A model generated the notes under the pieces. The model was not told where the DNA came from and ran no database searches. It was given only the letters and a program-made list of their open reading frames with translations. A program made the translations under genes and the position numbers. Source: an uncultured Alphaproteobacteria bacterium (GTDB lineage Bacteria; Pseudomonadota; Alphaproteobacteria; RF32; CAG-239). From it: 64,000 nucleotides of DNA. Location: the NCBI GenBank assembly GCA_944392265.1, contig CALXWC010000001.1:51260-115259 (forward strand). Direction: 5' to 3'. Below are positions 9,456 to 18,560 of the stretch, in pieces. How positions within the stretch are numbered: position 1 is the first letter of the stretch; each line of letters begins with the position of its first letter.

Positions 9456-9484
9456 ATACCGTTGAAAAAATCAACGGTATTTTT
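9456..9484 (-). terminator. rpsU intrinsic terminator
   Basis: Ten-bp perfect stem ATACCGTTGA / TCAACGGTAT with an A5 loop, flanked by A and T runs, 16 nt after the rpsU stop. Confidence 0.85.
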
Positions 9485-9499
9485 GAATTGTATTAAGGA

Positions 9500-9706
9500 T
9501 TAGAATCCTTCAGTATCTAAGCGTTTTCTCATTTGCTTACGAGCACGTCTAACAGCTTCAGCTTGACGACGAGCTTTTTTCTCTGAAGCTTTTTCATGAC
9601 AACGACGCAATTTCATTTCACGGAAGATACCTTCTCTTTGCATCTTTTTCTTCAAAACTTTCAAAGATTGAGCAACATCATTACCGATAACAGTAACTTG
9701 AACCAC
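9500..9706 (-). CDS. rpsU: 30S ribosomal protein bS21
   Basis: Small-subunit ribosomal protein. The 68-aa, very basic protein starts [20 protein letters not shown] and contains the conserved [20 protein letters not shown] segment, ending in an Arg/Lys-rich helix. An intrinsic terminator follows directly. It is a single-gene unit between the flagellin and a small DUF465-like gene. Confidence 0.96.
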   Translation of the reverse strand: MVQVTVIGNDVAQSLKVLKKKMQREGIFREMKLRRCHEKASEKKARRQAEAVRRARKQMRKRLDTEGF

Positions 9707-9839
9707 TTAAATCACCCCTTTTCATGTTCATTAAAGGTTATTCCAAATACAGAGTCTTCTCTGTTGCAAACGTTTGTATCACAGACTTTTTCTTTTGGCA
9801 AGCTTTAATAAGGCTTTGCTTTATAAAAAAAAGAAATTA

Positions 9840-10055
9840 TTATGCGATGATGTTCGGCATGATAGAAGCTTCAACTGATTTGATTTTGCTTTTGATGCCG
9901 GTACGTTGCGAATTTAATTGTTTTGCTTGAAAAAAATCTATGGTTTTGTTTTGTCTGACTAAATGTCTGATATCTGAACAAACACGACGCTCTTCCAACT
10001 TTAATTCGCAAAGCTGTTGGTAGAGTTTGTTCATATTATTTTGATTATTCATCAA
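9840..10055 (-). CDS. DUF465/YdcH-like small helical protein
   Basis: 71 aa, predicted to be a helical hairpin. The C-terminal half (FFQAKQLNSQRTGIKSKIKSV, ending PNIIA) resembles the LKK-(R/K)-L-LKDEI ... PDIIA ending common in alphaproteobacterial DUF465 (YdcH-type) proteins. Function of the family is unknown. The first Met codons (MMNNQNNM) leave the exact start uncertain. A divergent phosphofructokinase gene lies 144 nt away. Confidence 0.6.
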   Translation of the reverse strand: MMNNQNNMNKLYQQLCELKLEERRVCSDIRHLVRQNKTIDFFQAKQLNSQRTGIKSKIKSVEASIMPNIIA

Positions 10056-10199
10056 AGCTAATTCCCTTATTTATTAAAAAAAAAGCTGAAAATAAAATTT
10101 TTTACTGGAAATCTTTCCATAAAATTTGTATTAGTATACAACAAAATGTGTTTAAATGCAATAAATAAAAGTTCTAAAACTAAAAATTAGGAGATTTAT

Positions 10200-11276
10200 A
10201 TGACAAAAAGAATTGGTATTTTAACCAGTGGCGGCGACTGTGCCGGCCTTAACGCTGTGATTAGCTCCGTTGTTATGGCCGCTTCTCAAAAAGGTTGGGA
10301 AGTTTATGGAATCCATAACGGAACTGACGGTATTACCGAAACACCTCACAGTTATGAAGTGTTAACCGTTCATAATTTTTCTGATTCTCCTTGGCCCAGA
10401 TTGAGCGGATCTTATCTTGGTTCTTTGAACAAGGGTGTTAAAATGGAATCTTTGGAAACCATGAGCCAAAAATTTGCTCAAGGCGTTAAAGATTTAGGCT
10501 TGGATGCTATTGTTGTTGTGGGTGGCGACGGTAGTATGAATATTGTTTCTAACTATTGCAAAGGTTTGGATGTTCATGTTGTGGGTATTCCTAAAACCAT
10601 TGATAACGATACTCCGATTACAGAATTTTCCGTTGGTTTCCAAACTGCTGTTCAAGTTTGCACCAAAGCCGTTGATGATTTGTATTTGACTGCTCGTTCT
10701 CATAACCGCGCAATCATTATGGAAGTTATGGGTCGTGATGCCGGTCACTTGGCTATGCACTCAGCTTTGGCCGGTGCTGCCGATGTTTGCTTGGTTCCTG
10801 AAATTCCTTATACTATTGACGGCATTATCAACAAGCTCAAAGAAGTTAAGGCTAGCGGCCGCAACAACGCTATCATCGTTGTTTCTGAAGGTATTAAAAA
10901 CGAAAAAGGCGAACATGTTTCTAACAAGAAAAACTTGGTTGGCGAAGCTGTTTATGGTGGTATCAGCCAATATTTGACTGACGAAATCAGCGCTCGCTAC
11001 AATGAATTCCAAATTCGTTCTACAACCTTAGGACATATTCAACGCTCAGGCACTCCGGTTGCTTTTGACCGTTTGCTCGCTTATGTTTATGGTGCTAAAG
11101 CCGTTGAACTTTTGGATAAAGGTGTTAACCGTCATATGGTTATTTGGAAAGCCGGCCACGTTGAATCTGTTTCTTTTGACGATGTGGTTAAAGAAGGTAC
11201 AACCAAACTTGACACAAACAGCGATTATGTTAAAGCTGCTCGTGCTTTGGGTATGTATATCGGTGAATGTAAATAA
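10200..11276 (+). CDS. pfkA: 6-phosphofructokinase, mixed ATP/PPi signature
   Basis: Phosphorylates fructose-6-phosphate in glycolysis. The 358-aa protein has GGDCAGLNA at residues 11-19, GGDGS at 108-112, PKTIDND at 131-137, and MGRDAGHLA near 176. In E. coli numbering the glycine in GGDGS (position 104) favours ATP, whereas the lysine in PKTIDND (position 124) is typical of PPi-type enzymes. Enzymes with Gly104/Lys124 are known in the group III PFKs and are usually ATP-dependent, so ATP is the better guess. AGGAG stands 7 nt before the ATG, and a clear terminator follows. It appears to be a single-gene unit. Confidence 0.92.
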   Translation: MTKRIGILTSGGDCAGLNAVISSVVMAASQKGWEVYGIHNGTDGITETPHSYEVLTVHNFSDSPWPRLSGSYLGSLNKGVKMESLETMSQKFAQGVKDLGLDAIVVVGGDGSMNIVSNYCKGLDVHVVGIPKTIDNDTPITEFSVGFQTAVQVCTKAVDDLYLTARSHNRAIIMEVMGRDAGHLAMHSALAGAADVCLVPEIPYTIDGIINKLKEVKASGRNNAIIVVSEGIKNEKGEHVSNKKNLVGEAVYGGISQYLTDEISARYNEFQIRSTTLGHIQRSGTPVAFDRLLAYVYGAKAVELLDKGVNRHMVIWKAGHVESVSFDDVVKEGTTKLDTNSDYVKAARALGMYIGECK

Positions 11277-11293
11277 CCTGTTATAATCTTATG

Positions 11294-11324
11294 AAAAGGC
11301 AAGTTCTTGTAACTTGCCTTTTTT
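11294..11324 (+). terminator. Intrinsic terminator after pfkA
   Basis: Stem AAAAGGCAAGTT / AACTTGCCTTTT with a CTTGT loop, then a T run. Confidence 0.85.
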
Positions 11325-11350
11325 ACACTTCTTAGCAAAAGGATTAGCTT

Positions 11351-12007
11351 ATGACTAAAATAACTTGGAAACCCGGCACCCTTTTGGCTCCCGTGCCGCC
11401 GGCACTTATTTCTTGCGGAACTGTTGAAAAGCCTAACGTTATGACCGCTGCTTGGACCGGTATTATTGCCTCTGATCCGGCAATGACCTATGTTTCTATC
11501 CGCCCGAGCAGATATTCTCACCAAATTATAAAAGAGAGTAAAGAGTTTGTTATCAACCTTCCTAACCTGCCTTTGGCTTTTGCTACCGACTGGTGCGGTG
11601 TGAAGTCCGGCAAAGATGTTGATAAATTCAAAGAAATGAATTTAACCCCCTCTCCTTGTTCTCAGGTAAAAGCGCCGCAAATTGAAGAAGCTCCGGTTTC
11701 TCTTGAATGCAAAGTTAAAAGCATTACAAATTATGGAACACATGATATGTTTTTAGCTGAAATTGTGGCCGTTAATGTTGATGATAAATATATTGACGAG
11801 GCCGGCAAACTCTGGCTTGAAAAAGCCGGTTTATTGGCTTATGTCCATGGTTTTTATTACACACTCGGACGCAAGCTCGGAAAATTTGGCTTCTCTGTTG
11901 AAAAAAAGCCCAAAAAAGTTAAAGAAAAAGAATTTGAGGTTAAAACAGAAAATAAAAAAACTTATAAAAAAGCCAAGGCAAATAAAAAACCCTCAAAAAA
12001 AGCTTAG
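11351..12007 (+). CDS. Flavin reductase-like FMN-binding protein
   Basis: Member of the flavin-reductase/DIM6-NTAB split-barrel family; such proteins bind FMN and often serve as NAD(P)H:flavin reductases. The first 165 residues carry the family features: LISCGTVEKPNVMTAAWTGI near residue 20, YVSIRPSRYSHQII near 49, FVINLP near 64, and the KSGKDVDKF segment near 86. After about residue 180 comes a Lys-rich tail of some 40 residues, low complexity and unlike the core. It is flanked by terminators on both sides, so it is monocistronic. The actual substrate cannot be read from sequence. Confidence 0.85.
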   Translation: MTKITWKPGTLLAPVPPALISCGTVEKPNVMTAAWTGIIASDPAMTYVSIRPSRYSHQIIKESKEFVINLPNLPLAFATDWCGVKSGKDVDKFKEMNLTPSPCSQVKAPQIEEAPVSLECKVKSITNYGTHDMFLAEIVAVNVDDKYIDEAGKLWLEKAGLLAYVHGFYYTLGRKLGKFGFSVEKKPKKVKEKEFEVKTENKKTYKKAKANKKPSKKA

Positions 12008-12014
12008 TAAAACA

Positions 12015-12045
12015 AAAAAGCACCATTTAACATGGTGCTTTTTTT
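12015..12045 (+). terminator. Intrinsic terminator
   Basis: AAAAAGCACCAT / ATGGTGCTTTTT, loop TTAAC. It also lies between convergent genes and may serve the minus-strand gene ending at 12072. Confidence 0.85.
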
Positions 12046-12071
12046 ATTACAGAATAAAAACGCTTGTAGTT

Positions 12072-12602
12072 TTACAAGATAACTAAACTTGTTTCAAACC
12101 TTTTATTTTGGTTAGTTTGTAAGCTATCTGACGTCTTTTTTTCAATTACTTCACTCGGAGGTGCAATAATTTTTTGTGTTTCAGGCTCTTTTTCGGCTTT
12201 TTTCTTAAAAACAATGCTCAATGCTAATATCTGCTCTTGGCATATTTCTTTAAAACGTACCTTAACACTATCTGTTATGGCTATAACATCTTTTTCTGAA
12301 ATTCCGCCCTGTTTGATAATTTGCTCTTTGGTTAAAACCTTAATTAAATCTTTGGTGTCATCTTCGTTTATTTTTTTCTGATTTGCTGTTATATATTCAA
12401 TTTCACACTGCAAATCTTGACTGACATCTGTTTCTACCTTTCCTTTCTGCAATTGTATTTCAGACTTTGGTTCGGTCTTTGCTTGGGAAGATACCTCTTT
12501 TGATGACAGAAAAGAAAAATCAGAAATATTTGCTTTGTAAAAAAAATATAATCCGCCTATGGCAAATGCCAATAAAACCAGCGGTAAAAAAACTTTTTGC
12601 AT
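12072..12602 (-). CDS. Hypothetical membrane-anchored protein
   Basis: 176 aa, not recognised. One N-terminal hydrophobic helix (VFLPLVLLAFAIGGLYFFY, residues 4-22) acts as an anchor or uncleaved signal. The rest is charged: a Lys/Glu/Gln-rich linker, then a small region with two cysteines (QCEIEY at about 66 and EICQEQ near 118), which could be disulfide-bonded in the periplasm. The ribosome-binding site is weak. It lies downstream of the CPA2 antiporter gene in the same orientation but 96 nt away, so co-transcription is possible. Confidence 0.6.
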   Translation of the reverse strand: MQKVFLPLVLLAFAIGGLYFFYKANISDFSFLSSKEVSSQAKTEPKSEIQLQKGKVETDVSQDLQCEIEYITANQKKINEDDTKDLIKVLTKEQIIKQGGISEKDVIAITDSVKVRFKEICQEQILALSIVFKKKAEKEPETQKIIAPPSEVIEKKTSDSLQTNQNKRFETSLVIL

Positions 12603-12698
12603 AATGATAATATTTTAGTTAAACATAAAAATTAATTTGTAATTTTATATTTAACTTTTTTGTATTTTTTTGTCAATATTTTATCTGTGTTGATTTTA

Positions 12699-14639
12699 TT
12701 ACTTTTTCTCTGCTTCAACTTCTGTTTTTTCTTCAGTTTCTTCTTTTTTGCGACCTCTCAAATTAGCCAAGAATTGGGCTTCCATCTTCATATATTGTGT
12801 TAACAACCAACGAGATTGGAATAAAACAATTACCGTACCGCAAAGCATTAAAAGAATAACCTCAACATTTTCGGTTAAAAAGTGATGCACAACCGTTACA
12901 ATGAAAAAGCAGATAATCAACAAGCGCAAGCTTGTCATTACCGCCAAGGGCAAACGATTGCTTTTTTTGGCCATCCATAATTTATAATAAATCTTAGCCA
13001 ACACACTGTTTGAAACAAAGAAGTTGCGCACATTTTCTACATTTGCAGCCCAACCGTTGCAAAAATCAAATTTATCTTCCAGCTTTTTAACCACGCCTTC
13101 TTTTTCTTCCTCTGCCACCGGTTCTTCAGCCTTTGGCTTTTTCCAGAAGAAAAGGTATCTGATGGTACCAATAATAAAGCTTGGCAAAATGGCTTCCCAA
13201 CCGATAAGCGCTTTTAAGAACGGAGACATTAACACCAAGGTAATTGCCGTGGTTGTGATGCGTCCCCATAACCCTGGGAACACAGCATGCATAAAGGGCT
13301 GAATATATGAGCCGGAAATAATGATAATGAAATATAAAATCATTGAAAACAGAACCAAGCGCAAGAAATAATTCTTAAACAACTCGCCCCACATTTTTTC
13401 TTCCGATGGTGTTGTGGTTGGAGCTTTTTCTGTTTTGTTAAAATATTCTGCCAACTTTGTCGGCATAATATTTATCAACTTTTTATAAAACGGATCTGCC
13501 GCTTTTATCATCATCGGCGTAAAGAATGTGGTGATAACACATACTGCCACAATTATCGGATATACTTTTGCATCCAAAACATTTAAGCTCATGCCCAAAG
13601 AGGCTATAATGAAAGCAAACTCACCTACTTGAGCCAAAGAAAATCCACCGGAAATGGCAGTTTTAAGCGGCTGGCCGGAAATAATAAACCCTAAGCAAGA
13701 TAAAGTTGTGTTACCAATCATCACAATGGCTGTGATAACCAAAATGGGTTGCGCATATTCAATAAACAATGCCGGATTAACCATCATTCCCACTGAAACG
13801 AAAAATACCGCGCCAAAAAAGTCTTTTAACGGCTTGATGTTTTTTTCTATCCTATCAATCAGCTCTGTTTCAGATAAAATGGAACCCATTAAAAATGCAC
13901 CCAATGCTGAAGAAAAGCCAAATCCGGTTGCAAGTAAGACCATACCAAAACACATACTAATCGTGATTAAGAGTAACATCTCATCATTTAAGTATTTGCT
14001 GATTTTTTCCAAAAATGTCGGTACCAAAGATATGCCGATAATAAAGCACAATATTAAGAAGAAAAACAATTTTGCGGCACTTATCAAAATCTTTCCGCCG
14101 TCAATTGAGCTTCCGACTGCCACCATAGGCAACAAAACTAACATCAAAATTCCAACCAAATCTTCAACCACCAAAACGCCAAAAACGAGGTCTGTAAACT
14201 TTTGTTTTTTAATATTTAAATCTTCAAATGCCTTGATAATAATGGTGGTAGAGGACATGGATATCATACTACCCAAGAAGAAACTATCCATTGTGGACCA
14301 GCCTAACAACAAACCGGTACTATACCCGATAAAGAGCATAAACAAAACATTTGAATTTGCCGTTATCATGGCAGATTTTCCCACATTCATCATCTTCTTA
14401 AAGCTAAACTCCAGCCCTAAGCCAAAGAGCAAAAAGATTACCCCGATATCTGCCCACATTTGCAGATTTTCTTTATCACTGACTGTCGGCACAAGGTTAA
14501 AGTATGGTCCGGCCAAAATTCCGGCTAAGACATATCCCAAAACAATGGGTTGTTTGAACTTTTTACAAAACAAAGTTGTCAAACCGGCATAAATTGTAAT
14601 TAAGGTTAAATCTACAATCAGTGTGTGAATAGAGTGCAT
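12699..14639 (-). CDS. CPA2-family cation:proton antiporter (KefB-like)
   Basis: Kef-type monovalent cation/proton antiporter of the inner membrane. The N-terminal 400 residues give the 12-helix Na/H exchanger fold, with GYVLAGILAGP near residue 35, LLFGLGLEFSFKK near 70 and FGVLVVEDLVG near 153. No RCK/TrkA-N nucleotide-binding domain is present, so it is not a classical glutathione-gated KefB/C. Instead about residues 415-646 add further hydrophobic segments and a charged, Glu-rich C-terminal tail. The 646-aa length fits CPA2 antiporters with such an extension. AGGA lies 7 nt before the ATG. The transported ion is unknown. Confidence 0.85.
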   Translation of the reverse strand: MHSIHTLIVDLTLITIYAGLTTLFCKKFKQPIVLGYVLAGILAGPYFNLVPTVSDKENLQMWADIGVIFLLFGLGLEFSFKKMMNVGKSAMITANSNVLFMLFIGYSTGLLLGWSTMDSFFLGSMISMSSTTIIIKAFEDLNIKKQKFTDLVFGVLVVEDLVGILMLVLLPMVAVGSSIDGGKILISAAKLFFFLILCFIIGISLVPTFLEKISKYLNDEMLLLITISMCFGMVLLATGFGFSSALGAFLMGSILSETELIDRIEKNIKPLKDFFGAVFFVSVGMMVNPALFIEYAQPILVITAIVMIGNTTLSCLGFIISGQPLKTAISGGFSLAQVGEFAFIIASLGMSLNVLDAKVYPIIVAVCVITTFFTPMMIKAADPFYKKLINIMPTKLAEYFNKTEKAPTTTPSEEKMWGELFKNYFLRLVLFSMILYFIIIISGSYIQPFMHAVFPGLWGRITTTAITLVLMSPFLKALIGWEAILPSFIIGTIRYLFFWKKPKAEEPVAEEEKEGVVKKLEDKFDFCNGWAANVENVRNFFVSNSVLAKIYYKLWMAKKSNRLPLAVMTSLRLLIICFFIVTVVHHFLTENVEVILLMLCGTVIVLFQSRWLLTQYMKMEAQFLANLRGRKKEETEEKTEVEAEKK

Positions 14640-14735
14640 CTTTTTATCCTGAAAAAATATTATTTTGACGCTTTAGAAAATAGCTTAGATTGGTTGAAAA
14701 ATTATTACTTTTTGAAGCTTTTTCAATATTTTTAA

Positions 14736-14766
14736 AACAAAAAAGCACCCAAACGGGTGCTCTTTT
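14736..14766 (-). terminator. Intrinsic terminator
   Basis: GCACCC / GGGTGC stem with a 4-nt loop and T run (minus strand), immediately after the fusion gene that ends at 14774. Confidence 0.8.
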
Positions 14767-14773
14767 ATTTTTT

Positions 14774-15895
14774 TCAAGCAAGTTCTGCCAAAATATTTTC
14801 TCTTGCTTGATTTTCCATAAGATTTTGGAAAAATTCGGTTTGGAAAATGTTTTCTCTGTCAATCAAGCTTTGTAGGAATGATCGACGTTTTGCCTGATAT
14901 TCCTCGTTGCTCACTGACTTATACTGGTTGCGAATATTTCGCTGATAAGCTCTTAGGACATTTACGCTGTTGCTTCCCAAAATGCTTAAGTCTAAATCAG
15001 CTATAAGCTTTGCAGCATTACATTCTCCGAAGCGATCGTGCTTGGTTGCCAAGACACATTTTTCAATAACTGACTTATCCGCCATTTTGGGCAAATATTC
15101 AGCCATTGAGGAAAAAGACATTTCTTCATTATCCCGCCGTGTTTCATCCAGGATATAATCATGAATGAAAATTGAAAAAATAAGCTCTCTTGAAACACTA
15201 CTCAAGTTTTTGTACCGAATCGCCAACAACTCTAACATATAGGCGATGTGAGAGAAGTTGTGATAAGCTCTTTTTTCATAATTAGCCTTCAAATCAGCCC
15301 AGATTTTTGCTAAAATTTCAGGGTCATTCGGCCACCAAATTTGGAATGTCTTTTTGAAAAAAGCTTCCAAGTTTTTGCTTACCAATGCTTGATACGCAAC
15401 TTCTGGAACAAAATTTCTGATTTTGAAAAAGCGCAGCTCAGCACATCTGTTTTTAATACGATTGGGAGAAAACATAAGCTTTGTGCTTTGTATATCATCC
15501 AACCCTTCACTAAAGAGCCAATCTTCATACATCGGGCGCAATATTCCGGATTGAGCAACCTTTTCCAGACCTTGACAATAACCCGAGATAAAAATGCTAT
15601 CATCACTATCACTGACAAAGCTGGCTTGCAAAGTTTGGCTATCTGAAATCTCAACCAAACAACGACTTAAATTTAATGCCGATGTCGGATTTTTCTGCCG
15701 ATAATCTTCAACCGCTCTTCTAATCAGATTTTTTCTTTCTTCTACGCTAAACAAATATTCTCGTTCAGGATAGTTAATTATCTTAACTATGATTTTTTCA
15801 CATTCAGCGGACAAAGCATCTATAATGTGCAAATAAACCGATGTGATTGGGTCAAATGCTCCGGCAAAAACCGCAATTTTTTCTTTTCTTTCCAT
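14774..15895 (-). CDS. Nucleotidyltransferase-like / HD phosphohydrolase fusion
   Basis: 373 aa with two parts. Residues 1-170 resemble the PPAT (CoaD)-type cytidylyltransferase fold: FAGAFDPIT at residues 10-18 matches the G-x-F-D-P-x-T box. The T/H-x-G-H nucleotide-binding motif that should follow reads T-S-V-Y, so adenylyl transfer is doubtful. Residues 195-373 match the COG4339 predicted metal-dependent HD phosphohydrolases: YHNFSHI (211-217), HDYILD (245-250), DNEEMS (255-260), DLDLSILG (300-307) and the IRNQYKSVSNEEY stretch. All the metal ligands of the HD part appear intact. Substrate unknown. The known fusion of NadD with the YqeK HD domain is a precedent in outline only; both halves here are of other families. 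Confidence 0.8.
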   Translation of the reverse strand: MERKEKIAVFAGAFDPITSVYLHIIDALSAECEKIIVKIINYPEREYLFSVEERKNLIRRAVEDYRQKNPTSALNLSRCLVEISDSQTLQASFVSDSDDSIFISGYCQGLEKVAQSGILRPMYEDWLFSEGLDDIQSTKLMFSPNRIKNRCAELRFFKIRNFVPEVAYQALVSKNLEAFFKKTFQIWWPNDPEILAKIWADLKANYEKRAYHNFSHIAYMLELLAIRYKNLSSVSRELIFSIFIHDYILDETRRDNEEMSFSSMAEYLPKMADKSVIEKCVLATKHDRFGECNAAKLIADLDLSILGSNSVNVLRAYQRNIRNQYKSVSNEEYQAKRRSFLQSLIDRENIFQTEFFQNLMENQARENILAELA

Positions 15896-16067
15896 TTTGC
15901 TTACTTTTAGAGTTAATAATATTCGATTCTATATTTTTTGACTATTTTGAGACAAAATATATATTTTTTTCGATTTTACATAGGCTTTATAAAATAATTT
16001 TTTGTTACTCAACCCTTAGCAAAACTTGACTTTTTTGTCAATAAATATTTTTTATAGACTAAAAATA

Positions 16068-16096
16068 TTGACAAAACGCATTTTTTAGCATAATAT
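16068..16096 (+). promoter_or_regulatory. Sigma70 promoter
   Basis: Perfect TTGACA, 17-nt spacer, TAATAT; predicted start about 25 nt before the gene at 16129. One of the best promoter matches in the window. Confidence 0.75.
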
Positions 16097-16128
16097 GCAA
16101 TTCAGTGTGAATATTGGGAGTTTGATAA

Positions 16129-16740
16129 ATGTATAATTTTGACGACACTAAGACCAAAGAACTGGAACAATTATTTGAAAAAAAAGATATTGTCAGTCTA
16201 GAAAACTTTATTGAAAAAAATATTGAATATAAAAAGATATATAGCTTATTAAAAGGTCGATTTTATTTTGACAGTAATAATAAATTCCTTTTTAAGTTAT
16301 CTCCTTCTTATCAATCTGCTTCTCTTATCTCTTTTCTTCCCGAAAAAAATCCTGTTTCTTCTTTTTCTCAACCAACGCAATATAATCTTGAAATCTTAAT
16401 TATCAGACGCGATGTTAACGGTGAATTCCACCGTGCTGAACAAATGCACTTTGATGCTTCTGATAATATTAACTTTGTAGATTTAGAAGACGATGCTATC
16501 TTATTGGCAAACAAGAATAATCCTAAACAGCTCATTCGTCGCTATTTTAGAAATTCTTCTTCTCAAACCATTCCACAATTGGAACTTATTTCACAAGATG
16601 ATATTGATATGAAGAAACAACGTCTGATGCTCATCCGTGACGCTTATAAAAACAGATTTGACCCTTATCAGAGCAAACAACCCTTGCGTCAGACATTATC
16701 CGTATTGAGCCAAGAAATTAAAAATATTCGAAATGCATAA
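16129..16740 (+). CDS. Hypothetical protein
   Basis: 203 aa, no family recognised. Soluble, no signal or membrane segment. The N-terminal 50 residues are helical and Glu/Lys-rich; residues 50-150 look like mixed alpha/beta (FYFDSNNKFLFKLSPS, YNLEILIIRRDVNGEFHR); the C-terminus is a basic helix (MKKQRLMLIRDAYKNRF). A strong promoter precedes it and a shared terminator follows, so it is a single-gene unit that is probably well transcribed. Confidence 0.75.
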   Translation: MYNFDDTKTKELEQLFEKKDIVSLENFIEKNIEYKKIYSLLKGRFYFDSNNKFLFKLSPSYQSASLISFLPEKNPVSSFSQPTQYNLEILIIRRDVNGEFHRAEQMHFDASDNINFVDLEDDAILLANKNNPKQLIRRYFRNSSSQTIPQLELISQDDIDMKKQRLMLIRDAYKNRFDPYQSKQPLRQTLSVLSQEIKNIRNA

Positions 16741-16769
16741 AAAAAGGCGGAACTTTTCCGCCTTTTTTA
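16741..16769. terminator. Bidirectional intrinsic terminator
   Basis: GGCGGAA / TTCCGCC with A and T runs on both sides, between convergent genes ending at 16740 and 16773. Confidence 0.9.
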
Positions 16770-16772
16770 TTT

Positions 16773-18560
16773 TTAACCAAAAACTTTTTTATCAAGTTTT
16801 TCAAGCTCATCTATATAATCAGATATCAGCTTCAAACCTTTGTTCCAGAATTTTGGATCATTAGGGTTTAAGGCAAACGGCTTTAATAACTTATCATAAT
16901 CGGTAATGGCCGTTTTTTCCAACATCTGTAAATATTTTGCCGGAAAATCTTTAACACTGCCGTCTTGGCTTACTTCATACAAAGAGTTTACCAAACAATC
17001 TGCAAATGAATAAGCATATACATAAAACGGCAAGAAGAAAAAGTGTCCGACTTGTGACCAGATGTAAGCTGAATTTTCATCAACCCTAACATAAGGACCC
17101 AAGACATCTTTTTGAATCTCTACCCAAATATCGGCCAAACGCTTTTCTGAAAGTTCGCCTGTTTTTCTTTCTTCATGCGCTTTGGTTTCAAAGAAATGAA
17201 ACGCAATTTGGCGGAAAGACGTGTTAATCATGTCATTTACTTTTGATGCAATCAGACATAACTTGGTTTTGTCATCTTTAATGTTTCTTAACATAGATTG
17301 AAATGTTATCATTTCACCAAAAACAGATGCCACTTCTTCAGAGGTCATTCTGGAGGTTTCATTCAAATCTCCGTTCTTTTGTCTTAAGCGCATATGACAA
17401 CCATGACCAAGCTCATGAGCCAACGTCAACACATCATTTTCTTTGCCGACAAAGTTAAGCAACAAATATGGATGCTTTACACTGCTTGTTCCAGCTGCAA
17501 ATGCTCCGCTTCTTTTTCCATCACGCGGAGGAACATCAATCCAGGCATTTTCAAAAAACGGTAATGCCGTTTCATACAACTTTGGAGAAAACTCTTTATA
17601 AGCGTTTAAGACCGTATCTACGGCTTCTTTCCAGCTATAATGCAAATCTGCCGAAAACGGCAATGGTGCGTTTCTGTCCCAATATTCAATTTTATCAACG
17701 CCCAACCATTTTGCTTTTAATTTATAAAAGCGGTGGCTGATTTTCTTATAATTTGCTTTAACTGTTTCGGCCAAAGCATCAACCACTTCGTCTTTAACAT
17801 TTTCACTTAAATTGCGCTCTGAAACCGGACGTTTGTAGCCGCGTTTGTTATCTTCAATAGCCTTGTCTTTAATGACCATATTATAAATAAAGGTAAACAA
17901 AGGTGCATTTTCTTTGCAAACACGATTTAATTCTTTGCCGGCCTTTTCTCTGGTTAGAGCATCTTTATCTTGCAACAATTTAGAAATTTCGGCATCGTTA
18001 TATTCTTTGCCATCTATAATAAATTTTAATCTGGAAGAATATTCTTCATACAAACGGACCCAAGCGGCAGATGATGTGACAGATTTTTCGAGCAACACCT
18101 CTTCCACTTCTTCTTTTAACTCGTGTTTCTTAAAACGCAAAACGCGCTCAAACCACGGTTTGTAAAAAGCAACTTTTTCATCTTTTAACCATGATTTGAT
18201 TATTGCATCGGGAAGGTTATTAATTTCAAGCGTAAAGAACACTAATGGTTTTGCATATTCGGTTAAGGCTTCTGATGTATTTTGATAAAAAGCCATCGCC
18301 GCACCGTTTTTCATCTGTGTGCACATATTTAGGTAACCAAACTCACCCAAAATTGTGCCCAGAGTATCTAAATGCTCATATTCTTGCAAAACTTTATATA
18401 TTTCTTTTGCATCTAATTTTGCCAAGTTGCCTTTATATTTTTTGGCAAAATCTAAAGCTTTTTTCTTATATTCTGATAAATCTTTTTTGATTTTTGGGTC
18501 TTCTATACCCTTATATAAATCAGATAAATCCCATGCAGGAAGTTCATTTTTTTTGCTCAT
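16773..18560 (-). CDS. pepF: Oligoendopeptidase F (M3B family)
   Basis: Cytoplasmic zinc endopeptidase that cuts oligopeptides. The protein is about 595 aa, normal for PepF. The zinc site reads LAHELGHGCHMRL (HExxH), with the downstream third ligand expected in the SRMTSEEVASVFGEM segment. An N-terminal oligopeptidase-F domain and C-terminal YAYSFADCLVNSLYE block are present. The ATG at 18560 is chosen because AAGGAA lies 7 nt upstream; a GTG at 18566 is also in frame. The start overlaps the preceding gene by 17 nt, so pepF is the third gene of a GlmU-like/membrane protein/pepF operon. Confidence 0.93.
   Translation of the reverse strand: MSKKNELPAWDLSDLYKGIEDPKIKKDLSEYKKKALDFAKKYKGNLAKLDAKEIYKVLQEYEHLDTLGTILGEFGYLNMCTQMKNGAAMAFYQNTSEALTEYAKPLVFFTLEINNLPDAIIKSWLKDEKVAFYKPWFERVLRFKKHELKEEVEEVLLEKSVTSSAAWVRLYEEYSSRLKFIIDGKEYNDAEISKLLQDKDALTREKAGKELNRVCKENAPLFTFIYNMVIKDKAIEDNKRGYKRPVSERNLSENVKDEVVDALAETVKANYKKISHRFYKLKAKWLGVDKIEYWDRNAPLPFSADLHYSWKEAVDTVLNAYKEFSPKLYETALPFFENAWIDVPPRDGKRSGAFAAGTSSVKHPYLLLNFVGKENDVLTLAHELGHGCHMRLRQKNGDLNETSRMTSEEVASVFGEMITFQSMLRNIKDDKTKLCLIASKVNDMINTSFRQIAFHFFETKAHEERKTGELSEKRLADIWVEIQKDVLGPYVRVDENSAYIWSQVGHFFFLPFYVYAYSFADCLVNSLYEVSQDGSVKDFPAKYLQMLEKTAITDYDKLLKPFALNPNDPKFWNKGLKLISDYIDELEKLDKKVFG

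Larger units (their letters stand above)
9146..9499. other. Flagellin 5' leader and intergenic region
   Basis: About 350 nt with no confident gene. It holds the flagellin promoter (9390-9418), a leader of some 240 nt, a hairpin in the leader (CCGCAAAA paired with TTTTGCGG, about 9281-9302), and the rpsU terminator (9456-9484). Confidence 0.6.

Noticed and set aside
9724..9930. Plus-strand frames of about 70 aa around rpsU and the DUF465-like gene
   Set aside because: Antisense or intergenic, no ribosome-binding site, no recognisable sequence.
13654..14592. 312-aa plus-strand frame
   Set aside because: Antisense to the CPA2 antiporter gene, whose motifs are clear; the antisense product is Pro/Lys/Ile-rich and matches nothing.
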